A stretch of DNA of 64,000 nt from Hevea brasiliensis (Eukaryota > Streptophyta > Magnoliopsida > Malpighiales > Euphorbiaceae). Below, in pieces: positions 48,454 through 60,279 of this stretch (positions are counted from its first letter, which is position 1; each line of letters opens with the position of its first letter). The notes below the pieces were generated by a model that saw only the letters and a list, made by a program, of their open reading frames with translations, did no database searches and was not told where the DNA came from. The DNA lies in NCBI RefSeq assembly GCF_030052815.1, contig NC_079496.1, positions 38,713,593 to 38,777,592 of the forward strand, read 5' to 3'. A program made the position numbers and the translations under genes.

Positions 48454-49850
48454 TGTTAGTAGTATGCCCTAGAGCATATCATTCAGTATGTATCTTGTAC
48501 ATAATTTTATTAATAAAAGGCATTTCCACTTTTCCGTTTACATAATATATTTATGTGTAATAGAAAAGGTCCATTGATATTTTGTTAGAAATATTATTCT
48601 TAAGTTGTTAAGAATATGAGTGACAATATTTCTAGCACAAAGTATCATAAATAGGTTCACAATCGAGGATACTTCATAATAAGGACATGACTTATCCAGA
48701 AAGATTGTATTCATGTTTGTTCCCAAGTTATTTATATGAGATATAAATAAGATGTAATGGTGAGTCTTATGCCATATAACAAACATGATAGGCACTTATA
48801 AATGATAAGTAGGCCGAACCAGTGACACTTATGACAAGCACATGGAGTTTACTCTTGTCAATGTTTTGTCATAAATCATATTAGTGCATATAATCTTTAG
48901 ACCTGAGATAGCACAGTTATCTTGTATATAGGTAGTTTGAGTTTGATACTGCTTTCATACTTGTACTCTGTATGGGTATATGGGCATGTGTTGGCTCCTG
49001 CTAGTTATATATGGAGGTAGGTGTTGATCAAGATGGAATCTGTTCCTCTAAGTAAATAGAGATAAAATCCGATGTTCATTTAATTGTTCTTGATGTTTCA
49101 AGTTCCTGGCCAGGACAGATAGATTTATTTAGAAAAGAGTTTCTGATGAGAAAAATCTTTTTAATCAAGAACTGGAATTAAAAGAAAACATAATATTCAT
49201 AGCAAATGGAGTTTGACATAAACCATGACTCCAGCTTGAGTTGGGATTTTATAACAGAGAGATTCTAGTGCATGGTAACATATGATTATAGGTTCATTTA
49301 AGGTAAATCTTATTACTAATTGGGTGGCCATGGCATGCTATGCTAGGTGTTAACCATGGTCTATGAGGTTCATAAAATGATTTAGAGAAATCATTTATGG
49401 TAAGAAAGAGTTCTGATGATATTAAGAGTTGATATCATGTCTCATTGCCAATTAGTGATGAGCCTAGTAAGTCACACACATACACAAGTTATCACCTATT
49501 TAAATATGATTTAATTAATTAATTAAAGAGTTTAATTGATTAATTAAATAGGTTTGGTTTGCAATTAAATTGCAAAGTCCCTACCATGACTTGAAACCAA
49601 ATATAGATTATTGGATGTGTAGTATAAATTAAATTTATATTTAAAGTGTTTAAATATGAATTTAATTGATGAGAAATTAATTAATAGAGATTAATTAATT
49701 AATTTATATTTGATATAAATTAATTAGAAGAAGAAAATAATTATTTTGGGTTAAGAACTCAAAATTAAGACGCAAGGGCATTTTGGTCATTTCACAGTGT
49801 GACACGTGGCACCATGAGATGGTGACACATGGGATTACACATAAGCTTGC
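48454..49850 (+). repeat. Solo Copia LTR, part 1
   Basis: It starts TGTTAGTAG, preceded by GGTGT (48449-48453), and is interrupted after CATAAGCTTGC by Copia-2. Part 2 is 59367-60081, after which GGTGT occurs again. There is no internal region, so it is a solo LTR. Confidence 0.93.
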
Positions 49851-49853
49851 AAT

Positions 49854-51954
49854 TGAAGGAACGGAAGCGTGAAAAACACAAGATTATACCATTGAATTCA
49901 AAAATTTTCACCTAGGGTCACATGCACCATGCAAGATTTATTTTTATCTATTTGATTTCAATGATAAACAACATATTAAAACTCTTTTAATATGTTTTTG
50001 GATTTGTATTTGTCATTTAAGATTTTAAAATTAATCAGATTAATTTTAGAACCCTAGATTAAATCAAGAACGATTACACTAACCTCTTGATGTGCTGCAG
50101 CGTGTCTGCGCCTTTGAGATTCGTCTTCAGGACACCAGATGTTGTCCCTCTAGCTTGTCCACACCAAGAACACCTATGGCAGCCCTTGAACAGCTTCTAA
50201 AGCCTTTTCTATTAATTAGAAATTCAAGTTCTGCCTTTTAAGAGATTAGAGATGTAAACAGGACACTAGAAACAATTTCTAGTGTTCTTAATTCAAGAGA
50301 TTGATGGCTAATCTCTTTGAATTGATGAGAGATGAAGAAGAATGGCTGGAGAGGCTCAAAGTGGCGTGACAATTGAGAGGAGAGGCTGCTGGTTATGTTT
50401 TCTTTTCATAACCACACTTAAATAGCTAGGTTAACACATAAAACCCTAGCCACATGTCACCTTTTGATTAGCTCTAGGTTTAAGTGACCCAATCACATTG
50501 TGCCAAGTGTCAAACCTATATTTAATCTTGATTTTAATCATCTTACATGATTAAAAAAACATTTGGCAAGCTTATGTGTTATGCCATGTGTCACCATCTC
50601 ATGGTGCCACGTGTCACTGTAATGAAATGACCAAAATGCCCTGTGTCTTAATTTTGAGTTCTTAACCCAAAATAATTATTTTCTTCTTCTAATTAATTTA
50701 TATCAAATATAAATTAATTAATTAATCTTTATTAATTAATTTCTCATCAATTAAATTCATATTTAAACACTTTAAATATAAATTTAATTTATACTACACA
50801 TCCAATAATCTAGATTTGGTTTCAAGTCATGCTAGGGACTTTGCAATTTAATTGCAAACCAAATCTATTTAATTAATCAATTAAACTCTTTAATTAATTA
50901 ATTAAATCATATTTAAATAGGTGATAACTTGTGTATGTGTGTGACTTACTAGGCTCATCACTAATTGGCAATGAGACATGATATCAACTCTTAATATCAT
51001 CGTAACTCTTTCTTACCATAAATGATTTCTCTAAATCTTTTATGAACCTCATAGACCATGGTTAACACCTAGCATAGCATGCCATGGCCACCCAATTAGT
51101 AATAAGGTTTACCTTAAATGAACCTATAATCATATGTTACCATGCACTAGAATCTCTCTTACAAAATCCCAACTCAAGCTGGAGTCATGGTTTATGTCAA
51201 ACTCCATTTGCTATGAATATTATGTTCTCTTTTAATTCGGTTCTTGATTAAAAGATTTTTCTCATCGAAACTCTTTTACGAATAAATCTATCTGTCTGGC
51301 CAGAACTTGAAACATCAAGAACAATTAAATGAACATAGGATTTTAACTCTATTTACTTAGAGGAACAGATTCCATCTTGATCAACACCTACCTCCATATA
51401 TATAACTAGTAGGAGCCAACAGATGCCCATATACCCATACACGTACAAGTATGAAAGCGATATCAAACTCAAACTACCTATATACAAGATAACTGTGCTA
51501 TCTCAGTCTAAAGATTATATGCACTGATATGATTTATGACAAAACATTGACAAGAGTAAACTCCATGTGTTTGTCATAAGTGTCACTGGTTCGGCCTACT
51601 TATCATTTATAAGTGCCTATCATGTTTGTTATATGGCATGAGACTCACCATTCCATCTTATTTATATCTCATATAAATAACTTGGGAACAAACATGAATA
51701 CAATCTTTCTGGATAAGTCATGTCCTTATTATGAAGTATCCTCGATTGTGAACCTATTTATGATACTTTGTGCTAGAAATATTGTCACTCATATTCTTAA
51801 CAACTTAAGAATAATATTTCTAACAAAATATCAATGGACCTTTTCTATTACACATAAATATACTATGTAAACGGAAAAGTGGAAATGCCTTTTATTAATA
51901 AAATTATGTACAAGATACATACTAAATGATATGCTCTAGGGCATATTACTAACA
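49854..51954 (-). repeat. Copia-2 3' LTR, complete
   Basis: This 2,101-base LTR in reverse runs TGAAGGAACGG...ATTACTAACA. It is the same length as the partner LTR at 57266-59366 and differs at roughly 1-2% of positions by eye. The left flank GCAA and right flank GCCAA are an imperfect duplication. Confidence 0.95.
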
Positions 51955-51955
51955 A

Positions 51956-51967
51956 TCTCCCACTAGC
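51956..51967 (-). other. Polypurine tract (Copia-2)
   Basis: TCTCCCACTAGC is the reversed tract next to the 3' LTR, matching Copia-1. Confidence 0.8.
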
Positions 51968-53700
51968 ACTAGAGCCATTCATTACAATATCTTAGACCTA
52001 TCTTCTCAAGATGTCGGTCTAACTGAGTCTATGACAAAAGCTTAGTGAATGGATCAGCTGGATTTTTCAGCTGATGTTATTTTTCTGCATGGCTATATCA
52101 CCTTGCCCAACTATATCTCTGATAATGTAGTAGTGCCTTTCTATGTGTTTGGATTTTGGTGAGACCTTAGTTCCTTAGCCTGTAATGACTGCTCCATTAT
52201 TGTCACAGTGTAATGGAACTGCTGACTCAATGGAAGGAACTACTGTAAGTTCTGTCACGAACTTCTTTATCCAAACAGCTTCCTTTGCGACATCGATGCA
52301 ACAATATACTCACCTCGAGAGTGGAATCTCTGATCGTGCTCTGATTGGAACTCATCCAACTGACTGAAACTACATTAAAAATGAACACATATCCAGAGGT
52401 AGACTTTCTATCATCGATATCGATTGGAAATCGAATCGTGATAACCATCCAATTGCAAGTCTCCACCTCCATAAATCAAGAATAAATCCTTAGTTCTTCT
52501 CAAGTACTTAAGGATATTCTTGACAGCTATCTAGTGTTCCAAACTTGGATTGGATTGATACCTGCTAGTCAAACTAACAACATATGCGATATCCGGCCTA
52601 GTACACAACATCGCATACATTAAACTTCCAATAGCCGAAGCATATGGAATCCTGGCCATCTTATCTCTTTCTTCAGGTGTCTTTGGAGACATCTCTTTAG
52701 AAAGGTGGATACCATGTCTCACTGGTAACAATCCTCTCTTGGAATCAAGCATGTTAAACCTCTTTAACACCTTTTCCAAGTATAGACTTTGGGATAAACC
52801 AATTATTCTTTTCGCTCTATCTCTATAGATGCGAATCCCAAGAATATAGGTTGCCTCCCCTAAGTCTTTCATGGAGAATGTATTTGACAACCATATCTTT
52901 ATAGTCGTCAACATACCTGTATCATTACCCATCAACAGTATGTCATCCACATATAAGACAAGGAAAGTGATACTTTGCCATCACTAACCTTCTTATATAC
53001 ACATGGCTCATCCTCATTTTTGATAAAACCAAAAGATTTAATGGCTTCATCAAAACGGATGTTCCAACTCCTCGAAGCTTGTTTCAACCCATAAATGGAT
53101 CGCTTTAGCTTGCATACCTTGGAACCATCTTGGGATTCAAATCCCCTAGGTTGTTCCATGAAAATGATTTCTTCAATGTATCCATTGAGAAAAGCTGTTT
53201 TGACATCCATCTGCCAAATCTCATAATCATAGTATGCAGCTATTGCTAATAAAATCCTAATTGATTTAAGCATGGCAACAGGTGAGAAAGTCTCCTCATA
53301 GTCTATTCCTTGCCTTTGGTGAAACCCTTTCGCTACTAGCCTTGCCTTATAGGTCTCTACCTTTCCATCAGAACCAATTTTCTTCTTGAAAACCCATTTG
53401 TTCCCTATAGGTACAATACCTTCAGGTGGGTCAACAAGATCCCAAACTTGATTCTTATACATGGAATCAATCTCGGATTTCATAGCATCAATCCATTTTG
53501 AAGTGTCTATATCTGATATAGCTTCTTCATAGGTAAGTGGATCATCTCCATGATCTACTTCTTCATGAGTAGACAACTCTTGTTATTCTTCATGAAGAAA
53601 ACCATATCTCACTGGTGGGTGAGATACCCTGATTGTTCTACGAGGAACAGCTGTAGATGTTTCATCAATGGGTATAGGTTGACTAGATGGATCTATATCC
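51968..53700 (-). pseudogene. pol: Copia-2 reverse transcriptase and RNase H, broken
   Basis: The RT frame 53576-52932 is the best kept of the Copia copies. It has an acidic linker, W-V-F-K-K-K, A-R-L-V-A-K-G-F, the catalytic W-Q-M-D-V-K-T-A-F-L-N-G, and Y-G-L-K-Q-A-S-R-S-W. A small frame change lies just before the catalytic Y-V-D-D, which is readable in the next frame (52950-52531, M-D-D-I-L-L-M-G-N-D). The RNase H start at 52472-52227 is badly scrambled, and several of its breaks coincide with CAG/CTG sites that read as CG here. The tail runs to the polypurine tract. It is inactive as read; whether every break is real is doubtful. Confidence 0.87.
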
Positions 53701-54682
53701 ATCGATGCATTGGTTGGTCAGAATTCTCCAATTCTAACTCTATTTGCCTTCCTTTGCCTCCTTCTTGAACAAACTGTTGTTCAAGAAATGTGGCATCTCT
53801 ACTTATCACAACCTTTTGTGAAGTAGGCAAATAAAAATAATATCCAAAACTATCTTTTGGATATCCAACAAATCGACCTCTTTCTGATCTGGTCTCTAAT
53901 TTATCAGTGTTGACTTTTGATATAAGTGGACAACCCCAAATCTTAACATGCTTAAGACTTGGTTTTCTTCCATGCCATATCTCATAAGGTGTGGAAGAAA
54001 GCGATTTTGATGGAATCCTATTCGAATATACAAAGTGATTCTAATGCAAATCCCCAAAGGAGATTGGCATATCGGTATAGCTCATCATACTACGTACCAT
54101 ATCCAATAGGGTACGATTTCTCCTTCAGATACACCATTCATTTGTGGCGTTCTGGAGGAGTCGGTGAGAAACAATGCCATGCTCTCTCAAGTATTCATCA
54201 AATTCAGTACTCAAATATTCACCTCCACGATCTGATCGAAGAGCTTTAATACTTTTTCCTGTTTGATTTTCTACTTCAGATTTAAATTCCTTAAACTTTT
54301 CAAAGGATTCATGTTTGTATTTCATCAAATACAAATACCCAAACCTTGATTTATCATCAGTAAAGGTAATAAAATAATGAAAGCCCCCTCTAGCCATTTC
54401 TTTAAACGGACCACATACATCACTATGTATTAGTTCCAAAATATTTTCAGCTCTTAGCTCTTGTCCAACAAAGGGTGATCTAGTCATTTTGCCTTGAAGG
54501 CAAGATTCACAAGTTGGAGTAGGCTCAGAGCCCAATGAGGATAGAATCCCCATTTTCTCCAATTTTGTAATCCTATCTTCTGCAACATGACATAACCTTA
54601 AGTGCCAAATATATTTTGAACTTGAGTTGGTTTTCACCACGGCATTGCATTCATTGATTGCTATACTCGGCGGTGGAAACAC
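53701..54682 (-). pseudogene. pol: Copia-2 integrase, broken
   Basis: A frame at 54682-54125 has the pre-integrase segment W-H-L-R-L-C-H and C-E-S-C-L-Q-G, forming the HHCC zinc site. It then has H-S-D-V-C-G-P and R-S-D-R-G-G-E-Y, the first two catalytic aspartates. The frame shifts before the glutamate, which is seen in N-G-V-S-E in another frame near 54130. The C-terminal part runs on to 53701 with more breaks. The start of the frame is an artificial fusion: protease and half of the nucleocapsid are deleted, and the first residues come from the repeat at 54668-54760. Confidence 0.85.
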
Positions 54683-55520
54683 TTTCTTACTGGCAATGGA
54701 AACGCTTTCCTATTGGCAATGGAAACACTTTCCTGCTGGCAGTGGAAACACTTTCCTTTGCCTTTATCAGCTTTAGTCTTCCTTTTCTGCTTAGCTATTT
54801 TCTTGGAAGGACCAGGAATCTGGGGTTTCTTTTTCTTATTGCCCTTCTTCTTGTTGGACTTTCCAGCAGAAGAAGATGCAACCAAAGCTACCTCTTTTCC
54901 TTTATTGCCTGGCATATTCTTTTGGGCAATAACCAGCATGTTGAGTAATTCAGCTAAGGTGCATTCCTGTTTAGTCATATGGAAATTTGTCACAAAATTC
55001 CCAAAAGACTCAGGAAGGGACTGAAGGATCAAATCCGTTAGTAGTTGGAAATCCATGTGGAAGTCAAGATGTTCCAACTGCTCAATCAGCCGAATCATCT
55101 TGTAGACATGATCTCCAACATTCTGTCCCTCAGACATCCTCATGCGGAACAGCTGCCTAGATATCTCATACCTAGCATTCCTCTGTGCTCACCATACAAC
55201 TCTTGTAGGTGAAGGAGGATCTCTCTTGCACTCTGTATGTTTCCATGCTGCTTCAGTAACTCATTACTCATGGAAGCAAGCATGTAACACTTAGCTCTCA
55301 TATTATGCTCCTTCCACTTGTCCAAAGTTTCATGTTCCTCTTGTGTGGCCTCTGGAGGTAAGGGACCAGGAACATTTGAATCTAGAACATATCCTATATG
55401 TTCAAGGTTCAGGACAAGTTTCAAATTTCTTAGCTAATCTGACAGATTAGGTCCTGTCAACCTATTGTGATCAAGTATGCTTGCAAGGATATTGGATGGT
55501 GGTGGTTGTTTTGTGCTCAT
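54661..55520 (-). pseudogene. gag: Copia-2 gag, broken; zinc knuckle lost
   Basis: The ATG is at 55520, as in Copia-1. A TAG replaces Trp in L-S-D-W-L near 55433. The frame from 55424 is lost near 55180 after Y-G-E-H, where a base is missing, and resumes at 55143 (M-R-M-S-E-G-Q-N-V-G-D-H). It then stays open through the capsid end and a Lys-rich basic stretch. The zinc knuckle begins C-F-H-C and then runs into a four-fold 23-base repeat that destroys it. The protease is absent, removed by the same deletion. Confidence 0.87.
54668..54760 (-). repeat. 23-base tandem repeat at a deletion junction
   Basis: Four imperfect units of about 23 bases, close to CTGGCAATGGAAACACTTTCC, lie where the nucleocapsid-protease segment is missing. 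The unit comes from the start of the zinc-knuckle coding sequence itself, once present in Copia-1 (3571-3592). Confidence 0.85.
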
Positions 55521-57250
55521 TTTTATCAGAAAATTAACTGCAGAAAATAACAGATTAATTAGTAAATGTATCATGTAATTAACCAAAATGATTATGGTCT
55601 TTTAATCAAATTGGTCCTCCCACTAACTTAGCGAATCCTACACTTCCAAAGTAGAAAACGGAAATCCTAGTTGGATGGATTTCTAGTGGGTGATTGAATT
55701 CTTATAATTCTATTGATCATCCTCAGGTACATCCATTATTGGAATTACAATAAACTATAAGTGAGCAACTCCTTGCCCATCACATCTCATGTGAGGTTCA
55801 ATCCTTTACCTAGCCCCTAATGCTCAAAATCTCAGGTACATCCATTATTGACTTATCTTGCATTAGTTAAGTTGATCCCATTGAGCCAGTAATTATGTAA
55901 ATAATTTTAATGTCCTCAGGTACATCCAATATTGGCCACTAAACCATTTACATATTTACAACATCTCATGCTTAACAATTATTCTTAAGAAAATCTCTTA
56001 AATTAATTGCATCTCATGCAACTATTTAAAATTTCTTAAAATAATTGCCCCAATGGAGGGCTTATGTTATAATTACTTTAATTATACCATTTCCAACTTA
56101 ATCATTTGTTTGGAAGATTTTATAGCCATCCTAATTACTATTAAGGTCTCACTTTGCACATTATCCATTTAGCATGCATATATCATATAATTGCATACAT
56201 TCCCATACATCTCATGCATTCATGGATAAGCAGAAATATGGTATGATCATGGACTTTCTAAGGGATTCAATCGAGCCACCAAGAATTGAATCGGGCATTC
56301 CTAGGTGCATTTCATTCATTCATTTTACAAGAGTTGCTGAAGGAGTACATAATCAACACTTGATATTGAATTCCTCCCACTGGTCCCACCAATGCTCTTG
56401 ACCTCCTTGAACTTCTTGCAATCCAATATTACATAGTAATCCTTGGCATACCAAGGCGAATTTACAAGAACTTAAATAAATGAAATTACAACCCAAAAAT
56501 ATTACAAACTTAATAATACATGCCCAAAATAAATTAAAATAAATTAATTAATTTACAATCCCAAAGAAACATAAAAGAAATAAATCCAATCACATTGGTC
56601 TTTTATAGTCCATGATCATCCATCATGCATATCACTATTTAACAATTAAATAAAACATACATACTTAAATTAAATTGAATATCTCATATTCAACTTAAAA
56701 ATCCATATTTGAATATGATTCAAATAAATTTAAAAATTCAGATTTGAATCTCATTCAAACAAATTTAAAAATTCAGATTTGAATCACATTCAAACAACTT
56801 CAAAAATTCAGATTTGAATCACATTCAAACATTTTTTAAAAAATCAGATCTGAATTTTATTGAATCAATTTTAAAAAATCAGATTTAAATATGATTCAAA
56901 CAACTTTAAAAATTCAGATTTGAATCACATTCAAACAACTTTTAAAATTCAGATTTGAATCACATTCAAACAATTTTTAAAATTCTGATTTGAATCATAA
57001 TTTAATTGTGTGATTAAAACAACTAATTAAACACTTTAATTAGTCAAAGAATAGGCCTTAGATCATACAACAATTGCAGAATTAAAAGCCAAACCTAGAA
57101 CCACCCATGGAACCATTGTTGCCGCTACCTATGGTGGCTTCACCATGTGTGACGCCACATCTCATGATCCAACCAGCAATGAATCTCTTGATCTCATGAT
57201 CAAACACACAATTAAATTATATAATCAACAATCTAAATGGAAAATATAGT
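55521..57250 (-). other. Copia-2 untranslated leader
   Basis: The same leader as in Copia-1 and -4, with the tandem array at 56699-57003 (one or more units short) and the three 20-base motifs at 55722-55741, 55831-55850 and 55915-55935. No coding frame is convincing. Confidence 0.82.
56699..57003 (-). repeat. Leader tandem repeat (Copia-2)
   Basis: Units with the core TTGAATCACATTCAA, about 45 bases shorter in total than the Copia-4 array because one unit is missing before 56840. Confidence 0.87.
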
Positions 57251-57264
57251 GGCTCTGATACCAA
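57251..57264 (-). other. Primer binding site, tRNA-Met type (Copia-2)
   Basis: GGCTCTGATACCAA, one base from the 5' LTR. Confidence 0.9.
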
Positions 57265-57265
57265 T

Positions 57266-59366
57266 TGAAGGAACGGAAGCGTGAAAAACACAAGATTATA
57301 CCATTGAATTCAAAAATTTTCACCTAGGGTCACATGCACCATGCAAGATTTATTTTTATCTATTTGATTTCAATGATAAACAACATATTAAAACTCTTTT
57401 AATATGTTTTTGGATCTGTATTTGCCATTTAAGATTTTAAAATTAATCAGATTAATTTTAGAACCCTAGATTAAATCAAGAACGATTACACTAACCTCTT
57501 GATGTGCTTTGCAGTGTCTGCGCTTTGAGATTCGTCTTCAGGACACCAGATGTTGTCCCTCTAGCTTGTCCACACCAAGAACACCTATGGTAGCCCTTGA
57601 ACAGCTTCTAAAGCCTTTTCTATTAATTAGAAATTCAAGTTCTGCCTTTTAAGAGATTAGAGATGTAAACAGGACACTAGAAACAATTTCTAGTGTTCTT
57701 AATTCAAGAGATTGATGGCTAATCTCTTTGAATTGATGAGAGATGAAGAAGAATGGCTGGAGAGCCTCAAAGTGGCGTGACAATTGAGAGGAGAGGCTGC
57801 TGGTTATGTTTTCTTTTCATAACCACACTTAAATAGCTAGGTTAACACATTAAACCCTAGCCACATGTCACCCTTTGATTAGCTCTAGGTTTAAGTGACC
57901 CAATCACATTGTGCCAAGTGTCAAACCTATATTTAATCTTGATTTTAATCATCTTACATGATTAAAAAAACATTTGGCAAGCTTATGTGTTATGCCATGT
58001 GTCACCATCTCATGGTGCCACGTGTCACACTGTGAAATGACCAAAATGCCCCTGTGTCTTAATTTTGAGTTCTTAACCCAAAATAATTATTTTCTTCTTC
58101 TAATTAATTTATATCAAATATAAATTAATTAATTAATCTCTATTAATTAATTTCTCATCAATTAAATTCATATTTAAACACTTTAAATATAAATTTAATT
58201 TATACTACACATCCAATAATCTAGATTTGGTTTCAAGTCATGCTAGGGACTTTGCAATTTAATTGCAAACCAAATCTATTTAATTAATCAATTAAACTCT
58301 TTAATTAATTAATTAAATCATATTTAAATAGGTGATAACTTGTGTATGTGTGTGACTTACTAGGCTCATCACTAATTGGCAATGAGACATGATATCAACT
58401 CTTAATATAATCATAACTCTATATTAACAAAAATGATTACTCTAAATCTTTTATGAACCTCATAGACCATGGTTAACACCTAGCATAGCATGCCATGGCC
58501 ACCCAATTAGTAATAAGGTTTACCTTAAATGAACCTATAATCATATGTTACCATGCACTAGAATCTCTCTCATACAAAATCCCAACTCAAGCCGAGTCAT
58601 GGTTTATGTCAAACTCCATTTGCTATGAATATTATGTTCTCTTTTAATTCCAGTTCTTGATTAAAAGATTTTTCTCATCGTAAACTCTTTTCGAATAAAT
58701 CTATCTGTCTGGCCAGAACTTGAAACATCAAGAACAATTAAATGAACATAGGATTTTAACTCTATTTACTTAGAGGAACAGATTCCATCTTGATCAACAC
58801 CTACCTCCATATATAACTAGTAGGAGCCAACAGATGCCCATATACCCATACACAGTACAAGTATGAAAGCAGTATCAAACTCAAACTACCTATATACAAG
58901 ATAACTGTGCTATCTCAAGTCTAAAGATTATATGCATCGATATGATTTATGACAAAACATTGACAAGAGTAAACTCCATGTGTTTGTCATAAGTGTCACC
59001 AGTTCGCCTACTTATCATTTATAAGTGCCTATCATGTTTGTTATATGGCATGAGACTCACCATTCCATCTTATTTATATCTCATATAAATAACTTGGGAA
59101 CAAACATGAATACAATCTTTCTGGATAAGTCATGTCCTTATTATGAAGTATCCTCGATTGTGAACCTATTTATGATACTTTGTGCTAGAAATATTGTCAC
59201 TCATATTCTTAACAACTTAAGAATAATATTTCTAACAAAATATCAATGGACCTTTTCTATTACACATAAATATATTATGTAAACGGAAAAGTGGAAATGC
59301 CTTTTATTAATAAAATTATGTACAAGATACATACTAAATGATATGCTCTAGGGCATATTACTAACA
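57266..59366 (-). repeat. Copia-2 5' LTR, complete
   Basis: This 2,101-base LTR in reverse runs TGAAGGAACGG...ATTACTAACA and is followed by GCCAA of the interrupted solo LTR. With 49854-51954 it bounds the only element with both LTRs whole in this window (9.5 kb). Confidence 0.95.
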
Positions 59367-60081
59367 GCCAAATGTTTTTTTTAATCATGTAAGATGATTA
59401 AAATCAAGATTAAATATAGGTTTGACACTTGGCACAATGTGATTGGGTCACTTAAACCTAGAGCTAATCAAAAGGTGACATGTGGCTAGGGTTTAATGTG
59501 TTAACCTAGCTATTTAAGTGTGGTTATGAAAAGAAAAAATAACCAGCAGCCTCTCCTCTCATTTGTCATGCCACTTTGAGCCTCTCCAGCTATTTCTCTT
59601 CATCTCTCATCAATTCAAAGAGATTAGCCATCAATCTCTTGAATTAAGAACACTAGAAATTGTTTCTAGTGTCCTGTTTACATCTCTAATCTCTTAAAAG
59701 GCAGAACTTGAATTTCTAATTAATAGAAAAAGCTTTAGAGGCTGTTCAAGGGCTGCCATAGGTGTTCTTGGTGTGGACAAGCTAGAGGGACAACATTTGG
59801 TGTCCTGAAGACGAATCTCAAAGGCGCAGACACGCTGCAGTGCATCAAGAGGTTAGTGTAATCGTTCTTGATTTAATCTAGGGTTCTAAAATTAATCTGA
59901 TTAATTTTAAAATCTTAAATGGAAAATACAGATCCAAAAACATATTAAAAGAGTTTTAATATGTTGTTTATCATTGAAATCAAATAGATAAAAATAAATC
60001 TTGCATGGTGCATGTGACCCTAGGTGAAAATTTTTGAATTCAATGGTATAAACTTGTGTTTTTCATGCTTCCGTTCCTTCA
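59367..60081 (+). repeat. Solo Copia LTR, part 2
   Basis: It resumes GCCAAATG exactly where part 1 stopped, ends CCTTCA, and is followed by the second GGTGT (60082-60086). Confidence 0.93.
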
Positions 60082-60086
60082 GGTGT

Positions 60087-60110
60087 GACATGTTTAAGTG
60101 GTATCAGAGC
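60087..60110 (+). other. Gypsy-B1 LTR end and primer binding site
   Basis: GACA (60087-60090) completes the family B LTR terminus GGTGTGACA. TGGTATCAGAGC at 60099-60110 is the tRNA-Met-type primer site, eight bases downstream. Confidence 0.87.
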
Positions 60111-60279
60111 TAGTTTTTAAATTCTATTTTCACCTGTAATTTGAATATTCTTTCTTTATAGTACAACTGCTCAATGTTATTGTTTGATACATACAGTACA
60201 TTACATTATAAATATGCACTAAAGGGAGAAAATCTCCTTGTGTTATTTGTTCAGGAGGTCTAAGATCCTCGAATTGACT
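60111..60279 (+). other. Gypsy-B1 leader
   Basis: A 170-base leader between the primer site and the probable gag start. Nothing else is visible in it. Confidence 0.7.
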
